Below are positions 8,162 to 16,912 of a DNA stretch of 64,000 nucleotides, piece after piece (within the stretch, counting starts at the first letter, position 1; every line of letters begins with the position of its first letter). The notes under the pieces are model-generated. The model did not search any database. It saw only the letters and a program-made list of their open reading frames with translations, and was not told the origin of the DNA. The DNA is from Pandoraea terrigena (GTDB lineage: Bacteria; Pseudomonadota; Gammaproteobacteria; Burkholderiales; Burkholderiaceae). The position numbers and the translations under genes are program-made. The DNA is taken from NCBI RefSeq assembly GCF_902459705.1, contig NZ_CABPRU010000002.1, positions 248,001-312,000 on the forward strand. Direction: 5' to 3'.

Positions 8162-9085
8162 ATGGACGCTCTGCATCTGATCGAATCCTTCGTCCTTAGC
8201 GCACGTGCGGGAAGTTTTTCGGCGGCGGCGCGGCGACTGGGGATGACGCCTGCGGCAGTCAGCAAGCATGTGGCGCGTCTGGAAGCGCAACTCGGCTCGC
8301 GGCTGTTTCACCGAAGTACCCGCAGCCTCACGCTGACGGCGAGCGGCGAGCGGTTCCTGCTCGATGTCGACGGACCGTTCGCCGCGCTGACCGATGCCTT
8401 CTCGCGCGCCGCCGAAGGCGAGGGCAAACCGTCCGGCGTGCTAAGGGTGAGCGTGGCGCATGCCTTCGGCCGTCACTACCTCGTGCCGTTACTCGGCGAC
8501 TTCCTCGCAAGGTATCCGGACGTCGTGCCGGACTGGCGATTCGATAATCGAAGCGTGGACGTGGTGGCCGAAGGCTTCGACGCCGCGATTGGCGGCGGCA
8601 TCGAACTCACGCCCGGCGTGATCGCGCGGCAGCTTGCGCCAACTTACGCTGTGATTTGCGCATCGCCCGACTATCTGGCCGGGCGCAAGGCGCCGAGGCA
8701 TCCGTCGGAGCTGGCCGCCTACGACGCGGTGATCCGGCGCTCCGGCATGTCGGGGCGTCTGCGTGCATGGAACCTGCGCAACGCCGTCGGTGAACGGGTG
8801 AACATCGAAGCGCGAACCCGCATGATTTTCGACGATCCGGAGGCGATGGCACACGCCGTTGCCCTGGGCTACGGGGTGGCGTTGCTGCCGATGCCGCATG
8901 CGGCGCCGCTGCTGGCGGCGGGCCGAATTCAACGGTTGCTGCCCGGCTGGTTCGAGGAGTACGGCGGAGTGTCCATCTACTACTCGAACAAGAAGTTGCT
9001 GCCGTTGCGAACGCGCGTGTTCGTGGACCACGTTGTCCAGGCGTTCGAACAGCAACGCCTCTCGGCTTTTTTCGACGGCAGGTGA
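8162..9085 (+). CDS. LysR-family regulator beside the SDR gene
   Basis: 307-residue LysR protein of the large AaeR/DhcR-like subgroup. The N-terminal HTH has FSAAARRLGMTPAAVSKHVARLE, followed by an effector-binding domain with the common RVSVAHAFGRHYLVPLL and LLPMPHAAPLL segments. ATG 8162 is preferred over the upstream TTG at 8108, which would add 18 residues not found in the family. It is divergent from the SDR gene across 105 bases, the normal arrangement for a local regulator of that gene. The inducer cannot be predicted. Confidence 0.85.
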   Translation: MDALHLIESFVLSARAGSFSAAARRLGMTPAAVSKHVARLEAQLGSRLFHRSTRSLTLTASGERFLLDVDGPFAALTDAFSRAAEGEGKPSGVLRVSVAHAFGRHYLVPLLGDFLARYPDVVPDWRFDNRSVDVVAEGFDAAIGGGIELTPGVIARQLAPTYAVICASPDYLAGRKAPRHPSELAAYDAVIRRSGMSGRLRAWNLRNAVGERVNIEARTRMIFDDPEAMAHAVALGYGVALLPMPHAAPLLAAGRIQRLLPGWFEEYGGVSIYYSNKKLLPLRTRVFVDHVVQAFEQQRLSAFFDGR

Positions 9086-9383
9086 GAGAGCGCTGCGGTG
9101 ACGCGACTGGACAGCGCGGGGGTTGACGATTGGCGCTCAGCGACTATCGGTGCGAGAGGATATTGAGCATGTGGAAACGTCGCGCGCCCCGCGGTTCGTC
9201 GGTGGGTCCGTGACGGTGCGGCGATGTTGGCAACGATGCGACCGACCTTCATCCCCCGCCTTCCGCGCCCCGTTCCTTGCCTAGTGCTTGCGCATGCACT
9301 GTAATGAAAGCGTCGTGCCGATAGCTTGTCTGGGCTAAGAGAAGGCCGATGCGTCGGCCGCCGAAGGGGGCGGGAGGTCCATC

Positions 9384-9812
9384 ATGGACACCACAGGAAT
9401 CGCGTTGCGCACGATGGCGCTCATCACGTGTGTTATGAGTGCGGGCGCTGCATGGGCGCAAGCGGCGTACCCTCCGCCAACCATCGAGACCAGCGTTGCC
9501 GTTGGCCAGAAGATCGCGATCTGGGTACAGCCCAACTACAGCGTGCTGTGCCGCTCGCTGGGCCAGCCGACATTCCAACTCGATTCGACACCGGCACTTG
9601 GTGAAGTCTCGCCGGAATGGATCGACTACACGGTGCCGAACGGACAGCGCTGCGAGACCATGCACTTTCCGGGCCTGATCGTCTGGTATCAGGCGGGACA
9701 GGCACCGGGCACGGATGTCGTCGTCTGGACGGTTGGATTCCCGCGTGAGCTCACCAGCCGCGTACCCGGGACCGGCGACCATCGCGTGACCACGACCATC
9801 GTGGTGCGGTAG
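9384..9812 (+). CDS. Small secreted protein of unknown function
   Basis: 142 residues with a Sec signal peptide (MALITCVMSAGAAWAQA, cleavage near residue 26). The mature part is short, beta-rich and lacks membrane segments. Two cysteines in VLCRS and QRCET could form a disulfide in the periplasm. GGGAGG lies eight bases ahead of the ATG, so translation is well supported. No family is recognised. It is convergent with icd and has no obvious operon partner. Confidence 0.65.
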   Translation: MDTTGIALRTMALITCVMSAGAAWAQAAYPPPTIETSVAVGQKIAIWVQPNYSVLCRSLGQPTFQLDSTPALGEVSPEWIDYTVPNGQRCETMHFPGLIVWYQAGQAPGTDVVVWTVGFPRELTSRVPGTGDHRVTTTIVVR

Positions 9813-9863
9813 TACAGGCGATCACTTCCGGATTGGCTTCCCACTCGACGCACCACGAATGGG

Positions 9864-9895
9864 AAGCCCCGGCGAGCATCGCTATACCGGGGCTT
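9864..9895. terminator. Stem-loop between convergent genes
   Basis: Perfect 9-bp arms AAGCCCCGG (9864-9872) and CCGGGGCTT (9887-9895) around 14 bases, located between the secreted-protein stop (9812) and the icd stop (9936). It could end both transcripts, but neither side has a clear T tract, so this is a moderate call. Confidence 0.5.
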
Positions 9896-9935
9896 GATGA
9901 CGGGACTGAGGCGTTTGGCTCGCGAGCCGCATGCG

Positions 9936-11189
9936 TTACATATTGTCGATCATCACGCGACCGAAGCCGGAGCACGACACCTGAGTGGCCCCTTCCATCA
10001 GGCGGGCAAAGTCGTAGGTCACGTGCTTCGACAGGATCGATTTCTTCATCGACGCGATGATCAGATCCGCCGCTTCCGTCCAGCCCATGTGCCGCAGCAT
10101 CATCTCGGCCGAGAGAATCTCCGACCCAGGATTCACATAGTCCTTGCCCGCGTATTTCGGTGCGGTGCCGTGCGTCGCTTCGAACATCGCAACCGAGTCG
10201 GACATATTCGCCCCCGGGGCGATACCAATGCCCCCCACCTGCGCCGCGAGCGCATCGGAAATGTAGTCGCCATTCAGATTGAGCGTGGCGATTACGTCGT
10301 ACTCTGCCGGGCGCAACAGAATCTGCTGCAGGAAGGCGTCTGCAATCGAGTCCTTGATGGTGATCTCCTTGCCCGTCTTGGGATTCTTCACCTTGCACCA
10401 CGGACCGCCGTCGATCTCCATCGCACCGAATTCGTTCCGCGCGAGCGCATATCCCCAGTCACGGAACCCGCCCTCGGTGAACTTCATGATGTTGCCCTTG
10501 TGAACGAGCGTCACCGAGTCGCGGTTATTGTCGATCGCGTACTGAATGGCCTTGCGCACCAATCGCTCCGTACCCTCGCGCGACACCGGCTTGATGCCGA
10601 TGCCCGACGTCTTCGGAAACCGAATCTTGGTCACGCCCATCTCGTCCTGCAGAAAGGCGATCAGCTTCTTCGCGCCGGGCGATTCCGCTTCCCATTCAAT
10701 GCCCGCGTAGATGTCTTCGGCGTTCTCGCGGAAGATCACCATATTGATCTTCTCGGGTTGCCGCACCGGCGACGGTACGCCCTTGAAATACTGCACCGGG
10801 CGCAGGCACACATAAAGGTCGAGCTGCTGGCGCAACGCCACGTTGAGCGATCGAATGCCACCGCCTACCGGGGTGGTCAGCGGCCCCTTGATCGATACTA
10901 CGTAGTCCTTGACAACCTGGAGCGTCTCATCGGGCAGCCAGACATCCGGGCCATAGACGCGCGTCGATTTTTCCCCCGCGTAGACCTCCATCCAATGGAT
11001 CTTGCGCTTGCCCCCATAGGCTTTGGCCACCGCCGCGTCGACGACCTTGAGCATCACCGGCGTAATATCCACGCCGGTGCCGTCGCCTTCGATGTACGGG
11101 ATGATCGGATTGTCCGGCACGTTCAAGGAAAAATCCTTGTTGACCGTGATCTTCTCGCCTGCCGGGACCTTGATGTGCTGATACGACAT
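9936..11189 (-). CDS. icd: NADP-dependent isocitrate dehydrogenase
   Basis: TCA-cycle enzyme of 417 residues that oxidises isocitrate to 2-oxoglutarate with NADP. The substrate site RSLNVALR (S114, the serine phosphorylated by AceK in E. coli) and the coenzyme segment [18 protein letters not shown] are present; Lys-Tyr in that segment marks NADP preference. ATG 11189 is chosen over an in-frame start four codons earlier because GGAG precedes it and homologues begin MSYQHIKVP. Divergent from rluE as in enterobacteria. A -10-like TACAAT lies at 11267-11272, and a 14-bp palindrome is 119 bases upstream of the start. Confidence 0.97.
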   Translation of the reverse strand: MSYQHIKVPAGEKITVNKDFSLNVPDNPIIPYIEGDGTGVDITPVMLKVVDAAVAKAYGGKRKIHWMEVYAGEKSTRVYGPDVWLPDETLQVVKDYVVSIKGPLTTPVGGGIRSLNVALRQQLDLYVCLRPVQYFKGVPSPVRQPEKINMVIFRENAEDIYAGIEWEAESPGAKKLIAFLQDEMGVTKIRFPKTSGIGIKPVSREGTERLVRKAIQYAIDNNRDSVTLVHKGNIMKFTEGGFRDWGYALARNEFGAMEIDGGPWCKVKNPKTGKEITIKDSIADAFLQQILLRPAEYDVIATLNLNGDYISDALAAQVGGIGIAPGANMSDSVAMFEATHGTAPKYAGKDYVNPGSEILSAEMMLRHMGWTEAADLIIASMKKSILSKHVTYDFARLMEGATQVSCSGFGRVMIDNM

Positions 11190-11307
11190 GGTGGGCTCCA
11201 ATGGGATGAATCGGACTGTGCGGGTGGAACCGGACGCAGGACCACCGCTCGCCGCATTACCGCTTTATTGTAGTCACAGCGTGCCGTGGCACGATGACGC
11301 AGATCAA

Positions 11308-11339
11308 GTCTTATATAAGACACAAGACTTAATGTCTTG
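11308..11339. promoter_or_regulatory. Palindromic operator-like region between icd and rluE
   Basis: A perfect 14-bp palindrome GTCTTATATAAGAC (11308-11321) is followed directly by a related dyad CAAGAC-N5-GTCTTG (11323-11339), so the half-site GTCTT(A/G) occurs four times in 32 bases. A near-identical palindrome lies ahead of the DUF3579 gene (25536-25549). The AT-rich symmetric form suits a GntR-type dimer; that class and a role in TCA-cycle control are inference only. Confidence 0.65.
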
Positions 11340-11448
11340 ATTATGCATTAACATGACGGGGCTGACCAGCCGTTCGCGCACTCGCCAGGCGCCGTGCCAC
11401 AGGGTCGCGCGCGACGGCATCGGCGACTTCCGATTTTCTTCCCTTGGT

Positions 11449-12039
11449 ATGACACTTCTCGCACTCAACAAGCCCTTCGGTACGATCTGCCAGTTCTCGC
11501 CCCATCCGACACGTGCCACGCTCGCCGAATGCGTGGCACGCCCGGACGTCTATCCGGCCGGACGGCTCGACGCCGACAGCGAAGGCCTCCTGCTGCTCAC
11601 CGACGACGGTCGTCTGCAGGCCCGCATCGCGGAGCCGGAGCGCAAATTGCCGAAAACCTACTGGGCGCAGGTCGAAGGTGAGTACGACGAGGCGGCCGTC
11701 GCACGCCTGCGCGCCGGCCTCGATCTGGGCGACTTCGTCACACTGCCGTGCGAGGCGCGCGAGATCGCCGAGCCCGCCCGTCTCTGGCCCCGTCATCCGC
11801 CCATCCGCTATCGCGCCAGCATCCCGACGCACTGGCTCGAAATCACGCTCGTCGAAGGCAAGAACCGCCAGGTTAGACGCATGACCGCCGCCGTCGGCAA
11901 ACCGACGCTGCGACTGGTTCGCATTGCGATCGGACCGGTCGACGTCTTTTCGTTGAAGCTTGCCCCGGGGCAGTGGTGCGAATTGCCGCAACAAATACTT
12001 ACACTTCCCGGTCAACGAAGCCATCGTCCATCTCGTTGA
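11449..12039 (+). CDS. rluE: 23S rRNA pseudouridine synthase, RluE type
   Basis: 196-residue stand-alone pseudouridine synthase of the RsuA/RluE group. The catalytic aspartate lies in [17 protein letters not shown] (about residues 43-59), and the family's C-terminal segment [21 protein letters not shown] is intact. There is no S4 domain, as expected for RluE, which modifies U2457 in E. coli 23S rRNA. ATG 11449 gives the family start [11 protein letters not shown]; the frame runs 32 codons upstream without family sequence. It is divergent from icd, a pairing also seen in E. coli, which supports the RluE call over other paralogues. Confidence 0.88.
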   Translation: MTLLALNKPFGTICQFSPHPTRATLAECVARPDVYPAGRLDADSEGLLLLTDDGRLQARIAEPERKLPKTYWAQVEGEYDEAAVARLRAGLDLGDFVTLPCEAREIAEPARLWPRHPPIRYRASIPTHWLEITLVEGKNRQVRRMTAAVGKPTLRLVRIAIGPVDVFSLKLAPGQWCELPQQILTLPGQRSHRPSR

Positions 12040-12089
12040 GGGAACAGGTGCGCAACATACGCACCACACCGTAACGAGGAAACCAAGTC

Positions 12090-12338
12090 ATGAACAAACT
12101 GCTGCTTGCCCTGAGCGCCGGGCTGATCGTATCCGGCGCCGCGATGGCCCAACAATCGGCGCCGGCCACGGCGCCAGTCGCACCGGCGGCACCCGCAGCA
12201 GCGGCGCCCGCGATGGCGGCACCGGCGGATCGCGCAGCCCCTGCGAAGCAGGCGCCCAAGCACAAGAAGCATCACTACAAGAAGTATCACCACAAGAAGC
12301 CGGCCATCAAGCAACCGGCCGCTGGTAACAAGCCGTAA
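12090..12338 (+). CDS. Small secreted Ala/Pro/Lys/His-rich protein (Asr-like)
   Basis: 82 residues: a signal peptide ending near AMAQQ, then an Ala/Pro-rich linker and a strongly basic tail of repeated HKKH, YKKY and HHKK units. It is low complexity and probably disordered in the periplasm. Composition and layout resemble the acid-shock protein Asr, but such sequences cannot prove homology. A GAGGA site precedes the ATG. A second protein of the same design starts 128 bases downstream. Confidence 0.7.
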   Translation: MNKLLLALSAGLIVSGAAMAQQSAPATAPVAPAAPAAAAPAMAAPADRAAPAKQAPKHKKHHYKKYHHKKPAIKQPAAGNKP

Positions 12339-12465
12339 TATGTTTCACTGAAAGAATCCGCGAGCGGGTTGTCAACCGATGTCCTGAACGGACGTTATAG
12401 GAGATGACTCTCTTCGCGGGTCAACGAGTACATCACCCCAACATCGAGCTTCAACGAGGAATCTC

Positions 12466-12672
12466 ATGAAAAAACTGATCGCTGCCCTGGTCGCTGGCCT
12501 GTTCGCAACGGGCGTGTTCGCCCAAGCTTCGGCTCCGGCCGCTGCTCCTGCTGCTCCGGCCGCCGCCATGAAGCCGGCTGCCAAGTCGACCCACAAGAAG
12601 ACGCACAAGAAGTCGCACAAGAAGTCGGCCAAGAAGGCTGCTGCTGAAGCCCCGGCGGCTGCCAGCAAGTAA
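12466..12672 (+). CDS. Second small secreted Ala/Lys-rich protein (Asr-like paralogue)
   Basis: 68 residues, starting MKKLIAALVAGLFATGVFA with a clear Sec signal and cleavage near residue 20. It continues as Ala/Pro-rich sequence and a THKK/SHKK repeat tail. It shares overall design, GAGGA ribosome site and spacing with the gene at 12090, so the two probably arose by duplication. A strong terminator lies 42 bases after the stop. Function is unknown; acid or envelope stress is a guess from the Asr resemblance. Confidence 0.72.
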   Translation: MKKLIAALVAGLFATGVFAQASAPAAAPAAPAAAMKPAAKSTHKKTHKKSHKKSAKKAAAEAPAAASK

Positions 12673-12714
12673 GTACCACGTCGCGCGGCCTGGCTGCGCA
12701 ACGCATGGTAATAG

Positions 12715-12744
12715 GCAGGTTGCTCACGCAACCTGCTTTTTTTT
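12715..12744 (+). terminator. Intrinsic terminator after the Asr-like pair
   Basis: Stem GCAGGTTGC (12715-12723) and GCAACCTGC (12728-12736) with a TCAC loop and eight T residues to 12744. Confidence 0.95.
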
Positions 12745-12807
12745 CGCCCGGCGGCTACAATGGCTCGCCACGTACCTGACGTTCCCCGATCTTTCCAGGA
12801 GCCGTTT

Positions 12808-13287
12808 GTGATCCGGATTCCACGTCAACTGGCCGCGCTCGCCGCCTGCGCCACGTTTGCCGCTACCGCTACCGTCCTGACGCTTGCTCCGGCCAGCGCT
12901 GCGGCACAGATCAAACAGGCCGGGCAGTTCCCGACCGTCCAGCTCTCCGCCGGTATGTATCTCATCAAGGCCGAGGTTGCCGCTAACGAGGCCGACCGCG
13001 AACAGGGCCTGATGTATCGCACCACGATGCCCGCCAACGCCGGCATGCTCTTCGTGTTCGAACAACGCGCCGGTCACTGCTTCTGGATGAAGAACACCGA
13101 TCTGCCGCTGTCGATCGCGTTCCTGGCCGACGACGGTACGATCGTCAACATCGAAGACATGGCGCCGCAGACCGAAGACAATCATTGCCCGCGCGCGGCC
13201 GTGCGTTACGCGCTGGAAATGAATCAAGGCTGGTTCAAAAGCAAGCACATCGGGCCAGGCGCAAAGATATCCGGTCTGCCACGCTGA
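12808..13287 (+). CDS. DUF192 family exported protein
   Basis: 159 residues with an N-terminal signal peptide (about 1-31) and one DUF192 domain (about 40-155). The family core is present: REQGLMYRTTMPANAGMLFVF, CFWMKNTDLPLSIAFL and the final ALEMNQGWFKSKHIGPG. The biochemical role of DUF192 is not established. The GTG start at 12808 is chosen because CAGGAG lies seven bases upstream and it leaves a clean signal peptide; an in-frame ATG at 12760 would add 16 charged residues and sit beside the preceding terminator. Confidence 0.85.
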   Translation: MIRIPRQLAALAACATFAATATVLTLAPASAAAQIKQAGQFPTVQLSAGMYLIKAEVAANEADREQGLMYRTTMPANAGMLFVFEQRAGHCFWMKNTDLPLSIAFLADDGTIVNIEDMAPQTEDNHCPRAAVRYALEMNQGWFKSKHIGPGAKISGLPR

Positions 13288-13316
13288 TCGCGCCCGCAAA
13301 GACCGGCGCATTGCGC

Positions 13317-14057
13317 TCAGCACGCCCCGCGCGATAACGCCAGCGCAGGCCCGAGCGAGCGCTCGAGAAAGCGGTCCAGCAGCCACGGGTCGAAGTGGTG
13401 CCCGCGCTCGGCAAGCATCGCCTCGACGATCTGCGCAGGGCTGAGCGCCGCACGATACGGACGGTGGCTCGCGAGTGCATCGAACACATCGACCAGCGCC
13501 ACGATGCGTCCGGCCAACGGAATACGATTGCGCGACAGCGCGTTCGGATAGCCCCCACCATCGTAGCGTTCGTGATGCGTACACGCGACCGTCGCGGCGA
13601 GCTCGCATGCGGCGCCGCCGAGGGCGCGCAGTATGTCGGCCCCCACCTGTGGATGCCGACACATCACTCGCATGTCGTCGGGTGTCAGTTTTTCCGGCTT
13701 TTCCAATATCGCATTCGGAACACACAGCTTGCCGGTGTCGTGCAACGCCGCGGCAAGCCCGAGGGCCTGCGCCTCGACGGTGGGGATCCCCAGGGCTTGG
13801 GCGAAACGCCAGGTGAGCGCGCCGACACGCCACATGTGCGTGGCCGTACCGCCACGCTTGTGTTCGGCCAGCCGAAAGAGTGTCCACGCCGCCGCCGGCA
13901 GGCTGCGCATGAGGCGGGCGTCGGCGAGCCAGTGACAGTGCGCGCCGCGTGGCGTGCGCTCGGGCGGGGCATCGTTGCAGGGCGCTTTACGCAGGGCATC
14001 GCCGGCGCAGGGGGAGGTTGGGAAGGGGATGGCGTGCGTTGGCGCAGGGTCGGGCAT
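13317..14057 (-). CDS. Stand-alone HD-GYP domain protein (candidate c-di-GMP phosphodiesterase)
   Basis: About 246 residues with an HD-GYP domain and no receiver or sensor domain. The HD pair is seen in LHDTGKL, a downstream CRHPQVGADIL helix carries the next metal histidine, and the signature reads HHERYDGGGYP. Key residues are intact, so cleavage of cyclic di-GMP is plausible but not shown. The longest frame starts at GTG 14084, but a perfect FNR box and a -10 place transcription start near 14078, inside that extension; ATG 14057 is therefore chosen. The first 50 residues are Pro/Ala/Cys-rich and unlike known domains. Confidence 0.78.
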   Translation of the reverse strand: MPDPAPTHAIPFPTSPCAGDALRKAPCNDAPPERTPRGAHCHWLADARLMRSLPAAAWTLFRLAEHKRGGTATHMWRVGALTWRFAQALGIPTVEAQALGLAAALHDTGKLCVPNAILEKPEKLTPDDMRVMCRHPQVGADILRALGGAACELAATVACTHHERYDGGGYPNALSRNRIPLAGRIVALVDVFDALASHRPYRAALSPAQIVEAMLAERGHHFDPWLLDRFLERSLGPALALSRGAC

Positions 14058-14084
14058 ACGTTGTTCGGTCGGTTTGAAGCGCAC

Positions 14085-14126
14085 ACTCTAACGACGCGCA
14101 AGTCCACGAATGTTGATCGGGATCAA
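14085..14126 (-). promoter_or_regulatory. FNR/Anr-type box and -10 of the HD-GYP gene
   Basis: TTGAT-CGGG-ATCAA at 14113-14126 is an exact match to the FNR/Anr consensus. Its centre (14119.5) is 41.5 bases from 14078, and the leftward hexamer TAGAGT (14090-14085) falls exactly at -12 to -7 of that start. This is textbook class II activator geometry. Oxygen-limited induction is an inference from the motif. Confidence 0.75.
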
Positions 14127-14167
14127 TCCGGCGGAAGACGCCTGCGTTCCAATCACCGTTGAAAATC

Positions 14168-14195
14168 AAAAGCCCACCGCAAGCGGTGGGCTTTT
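14168..14195 (-). terminator. Terminator of sodB
   Basis: 13-bp arms AAAAGCCCACCGC (14168-14180) and GCGGTGGGCTTTT (14183-14195), in practice with a four-base loop. Read leftward it ends in a T-rich run. It separates sodB from the HD-GYP promoter. Confidence 0.93.
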
Positions 14196-14307
14196 GTCTT
14201 GCTGGCGACCCCGGGCGCTCGGGTTGGGCGCCTGGCGTCACCTCGGTGGCGCGTCGCCGACGTCGACCGTGTTGAGCGTGTCGATCGGCAACGTCCGGGC
14301 GCCTCGA

Positions 14308-14886
14308 TTACGCGAAGTTCTTCGCGGCGAAGTCCCAGTTGACCAGGTTCCAGAATGCCTCGACGAACTTCGGACGGGCATTGCGGTAGTCGATGTAGTA
14401 CGCGTGTTCCCACACGTCGATCGTGATCAGCGGCTTGTCCGCGCCGGTGAGCGGCGTGGCGGCGTTGCTGGTGTTGACGATGTCGACCGAACCGTCGGCC
14501 TTCTTCACGAGCCACGTCCAGCCCGAACCGAAGTTGCCCACGGCCGACTTCGAGAAAGTGTCCTTGAAGGCGTCGAACGAGCCAAACTTGGCGTCGATGG
14601 CCTTGGCCAGATCGCCCGACGGTGCACCGCCACCCTTCGGCGACAGGGTGTTCCAGAAGAAGGTGTGGTTCCACACCTGCGCCGCGTTGTTGAACACGCC
14701 GCCCGACGACTTCTTGATGATGTCTTCGAGGCTGGCGCTTTCGAATTCGGTGCCCTTGATCAGGTTGTTCAAGTTGGTCACATAGGCTTGGTGATGCTTG
14801 CCGTAGTGATACTCCATCGTTTCCTTGGAGATGGTCGGCGCCAGTGCATCGATGGCGTACGGCAGTTCAGGGAGCTTGTGTTCCAT
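14308..14886 (-). CDS. sodB: Iron superoxide dismutase
   Basis: 192-residue cytosolic superoxide dismutase. Metal ligands H27, H74, D157 and H161 are present ([22 protein letters not shown]). Q70 in [12 protein letters not shown] and the overall pattern are those of the iron enzyme; cambialistic use of manganese cannot be excluded. GGA precedes the ATG. A promoter-like pair lies upstream at 14944-14972 and a strong terminator downstream, so the gene looks monocistronic. Confidence 0.96.
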   Translation of the reverse strand: MEHKLPELPYAIDALAPTISKETMEYHYGKHHQAYVTNLNNLIKGTEFESASLEDIIKKSSGGVFNNAAQVWNHTFFWNTLSPKGGGAPSGDLAKAIDAKFGSFDAFKDTFSKSAVGNFGSGWTWLVKKADGSVDIVNTSNAATPLTGADKPLITIDVWEHAYYIDYRNARPKFVEAFWNLVNWDFAAKNFA

Positions 14887-14943
14887 GGCGATTGTCCTTT
14901 GTGCTCTGAGGGGAACCCGATTTTGCGTTATCCGGAGCCATCG

Positions 14944-14972
14944 ATTCTAGGGCAGATGCGATAACCCCGCAA
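14944..14972 (-). promoter_or_regulatory. Probable sodB promoter
   Basis: Read leftward: TTGCGG (14972-14967), 17 bases, TAGAAT (14949-14944). This leaves a leader of about 50 bases. Confidence 0.5.
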
Positions 14973-15088
14973 ACCGCACGGGTACTCGCTTGACCGCAAG
15001 CGACCGCTTTCACGTGACGATTGCTGGCCAATATCGCCTGATCGACGCACGATGCCCGCGATTGACCCGCATTATCGAATCGACCTGG

Positions 15089-16462
15089 CTAAAAAGTATC
15101 GTCTAGCCTGACCTGAACGTCACCAATACCCACATCGGCGGCTCCGTCGGCCAGATGCATCGTCACGTGCTGGCCGCGCTGGAGTTTGCGAGGGTCGCGC
15201 AACGGTTGCCCCCTGGCGTCGAGCACGGCGGCATAGCCGCGCTGGAGCGTGCGGCGCGGGTTGAGCAGTTCGAGGTGGGCCGTGGCGTCGGCCAGCCGTT
15301 GCGCCGAGCGCTCCGAGCGGCGCGACATCGCGTTTTGCAAGCGCTGCGAGAGTAGCGCGACGCGCTCGTGTTGCGGGGCGACATCGGGCACCGCCCGCGC
15401 CAGACGCAGATGCAGCATCTCGAAGCGACTGCGGCGCTGGGTCAACGGGCGTTCGAGCGCATGACGCAGCCGGTCGGCCAGATGGGCCAGCTCACCGCGC
15501 TGACGCGCCAGACGCTCACGCGGCGACACCAGCGCGCGCGATAGGCTGTCGAGTTGCTGGGCGCTCTGCTCGAGCGTGCGCCACATGGCTCGCGTCAATC
15601 GCTGGCGCTCCCGGTCGACCTCGCGCAGACACTCATCGCGAGATGCACTGATCAGCTCGGCCGCCGCCGTCGGCGTGGGCGCCCGGACGTCCGCCACAAA
15701 GTCGGCAATCGTGAAATCGGTTTCATGTCCCACGCCGGACACCACGGGCAACGCACTGCGGGCGATCGCCTGGGCGAGCACTTCCTCGTTGAACGCCCAC
15801 AGGTCTTCAATCGAACCGCCACCCCGACAAAGCAGCAGCGTGTCGACTTCGCGGCGCGCGTTGGCCATGTCGAGCGCCGCCGCCAGTCGCGTGGCGGCAT
15901 CCGCGCCCTGCACCGGTGCCGGATACACCACGACCGAGACATGCGGTGCGCGTCGGGCAAGCGTCGTCAGCACGTCGCGCAAGGCCGCCGCCTGCAATGA
16001 CGTGACGACGCCGATGCGGCGGGCATATCGCGGCAACTCACGCTTGCGCGCCACGTCGAACAGCCCGGCGGCGGCGAGCTTCTCCTTGAGCCGCAGGAAC
16101 GCCTCATAAAGATTGCCTTGACCGGCGCGGCGGATCGCTTCGACATTGAGCTGGACCTCGCCGCGCGGCACATACATGGAGAGCAGCGCGCGAACTTCGA
16201 CGCGATCGCCCTCCTTCGGCGAGAAATCGGCATGTTGGGCACGACCGCGAAACATCACGCAGCGCATTTGCGCCTGGGCGTCCTTGATCGAGAAATACCA
16301 ATGGCCGCTTGCCGCGCGCGTGAAGTTCGAAATTTCGCCGCTGACCCATGCCAGCGGGAAGCTTCGCTCCAGCACGCCGGCCACGGCTTTGTTCAAATCC
16401 GAAACACTTAGCACGCGATCCGCGCCACCAGCGGGCCGGACGTCGTCGAAAAATTGGTTCAT
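15089..16462 (-). CDS. xseA: Exodeoxyribonuclease VII large subunit
   Basis: 457-residue catalytic subunit of ExoVII, which degrades single-stranded DNA to oligonucleotides. An N-terminal OB-fold (about 15-110, [22 protein letters not shown]) is followed by the nuclease domain with [14 protein letters not shown], the [16 protein letters not shown] motif and [18 protein letters not shown] long helical coiled-coil region follows and the C-terminus ends in RGYAAVLD and a small beta domain. The small subunit xseB is not nearby. No good ribosome site is seen ahead of the ATG. Confidence 0.96.
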   Translation of the reverse strand: MNQFFDDVRPAGGADRVLSVSDLNKAVAGVLERSFPLAWVSGEISNFTRAASGHWYFSIKDAQAQMRCVMFRGRAQHADFSPKEGDRVEVRALLSMYVPRGEVQLNVEAIRRAGQGNLYEAFLRLKEKLAAAGLFDVARKRELPRYARRIGVVTSLQAAALRDVLTTLARRAPHVSVVVYPAPVQGADAATRLAAALDMANARREVDTLLLCRGGGSIEDLWAFNEEVLAQAIARSALPVVSGVGHETDFTIADFVADVRAPTPTAAAELISASRDECLREVDRERQRLTRAMWRTLEQSAQQLDSLSRALVSPRERLARQRGELAHLADRLRHALERPLTQRRSRFEMLHLRLARAVPDVAPQHERVALLSQRLQNAMSRRSERSAQRLADATAHLELLNPRRTLQRGYAAVLDARGQPLRDPRKLQRGQHVTMHLADGAADVGIGDVQVRLDDTF

Positions 16463-16912
16463 GCGGGTTGGCTGGCAAAAAAACTGTCCACAGGCCCGCT
16501 AATTTAAGGGTTTTCTCGCCCGCTCGCCGTATTTTTCCTGGCCCCCGATGCCAAACCCTTGATTTATCGGCCCTCCCGAAGCGCATCATGGCCATGCGGC
16601 AAACCTATCTCAATGACTTCGTGAAGATATATCCTGACGCACCGACATGTGCACATAGTTATCCACAGGCAAGCGCGTGTTCGATGGGATTCGTGAGTTT
16701 GCGGATGTGTTCATTTCTGAAACGTTTTCCTGCTCATTTTTTCATCACGAAGGAAAAACGTACGTCGCGTCAAACAGTTGCCGAAGGTATCCCAAGCTTT
16801 TCCACATCCTTGTGCGCCTGTCGTGTGGAAAACGGTACTTGCCCATCCCCCCCCTGCACGCTACAGTTCGGACTCGCTTGCCCATCCCCCCGCAATCAGT
16901 AAGAGGTCGTCT
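16463..16912. other. Intergenic region with DnaA-box-like sites and a direct repeat
   Basis: 450 bases between the divergent xseA and exbB starts without a supported gene. It holds one exact DnaA box TTATCCACA (16659-16667) and two one-mismatch sites TTTTCCACA (16798-16806, and 16824-16832 on the other strand). A 15-bp direct repeat CTTGCCCATCCCCCC occurs at 16838-16852 and 16877-16891, just ahead of exbB. Confidence 0.6.

Noticed and set aside
14058-14084. GTG 14084 as start of the HD-GYP gene
   Set aside because: The FNR box and -10 put the transcription start near 14078, downstream of this codon.
15155-16109. Rightward frames within xseA
   Set aside because: All overlap the strongly supported xseA in antisense and lack motifs.
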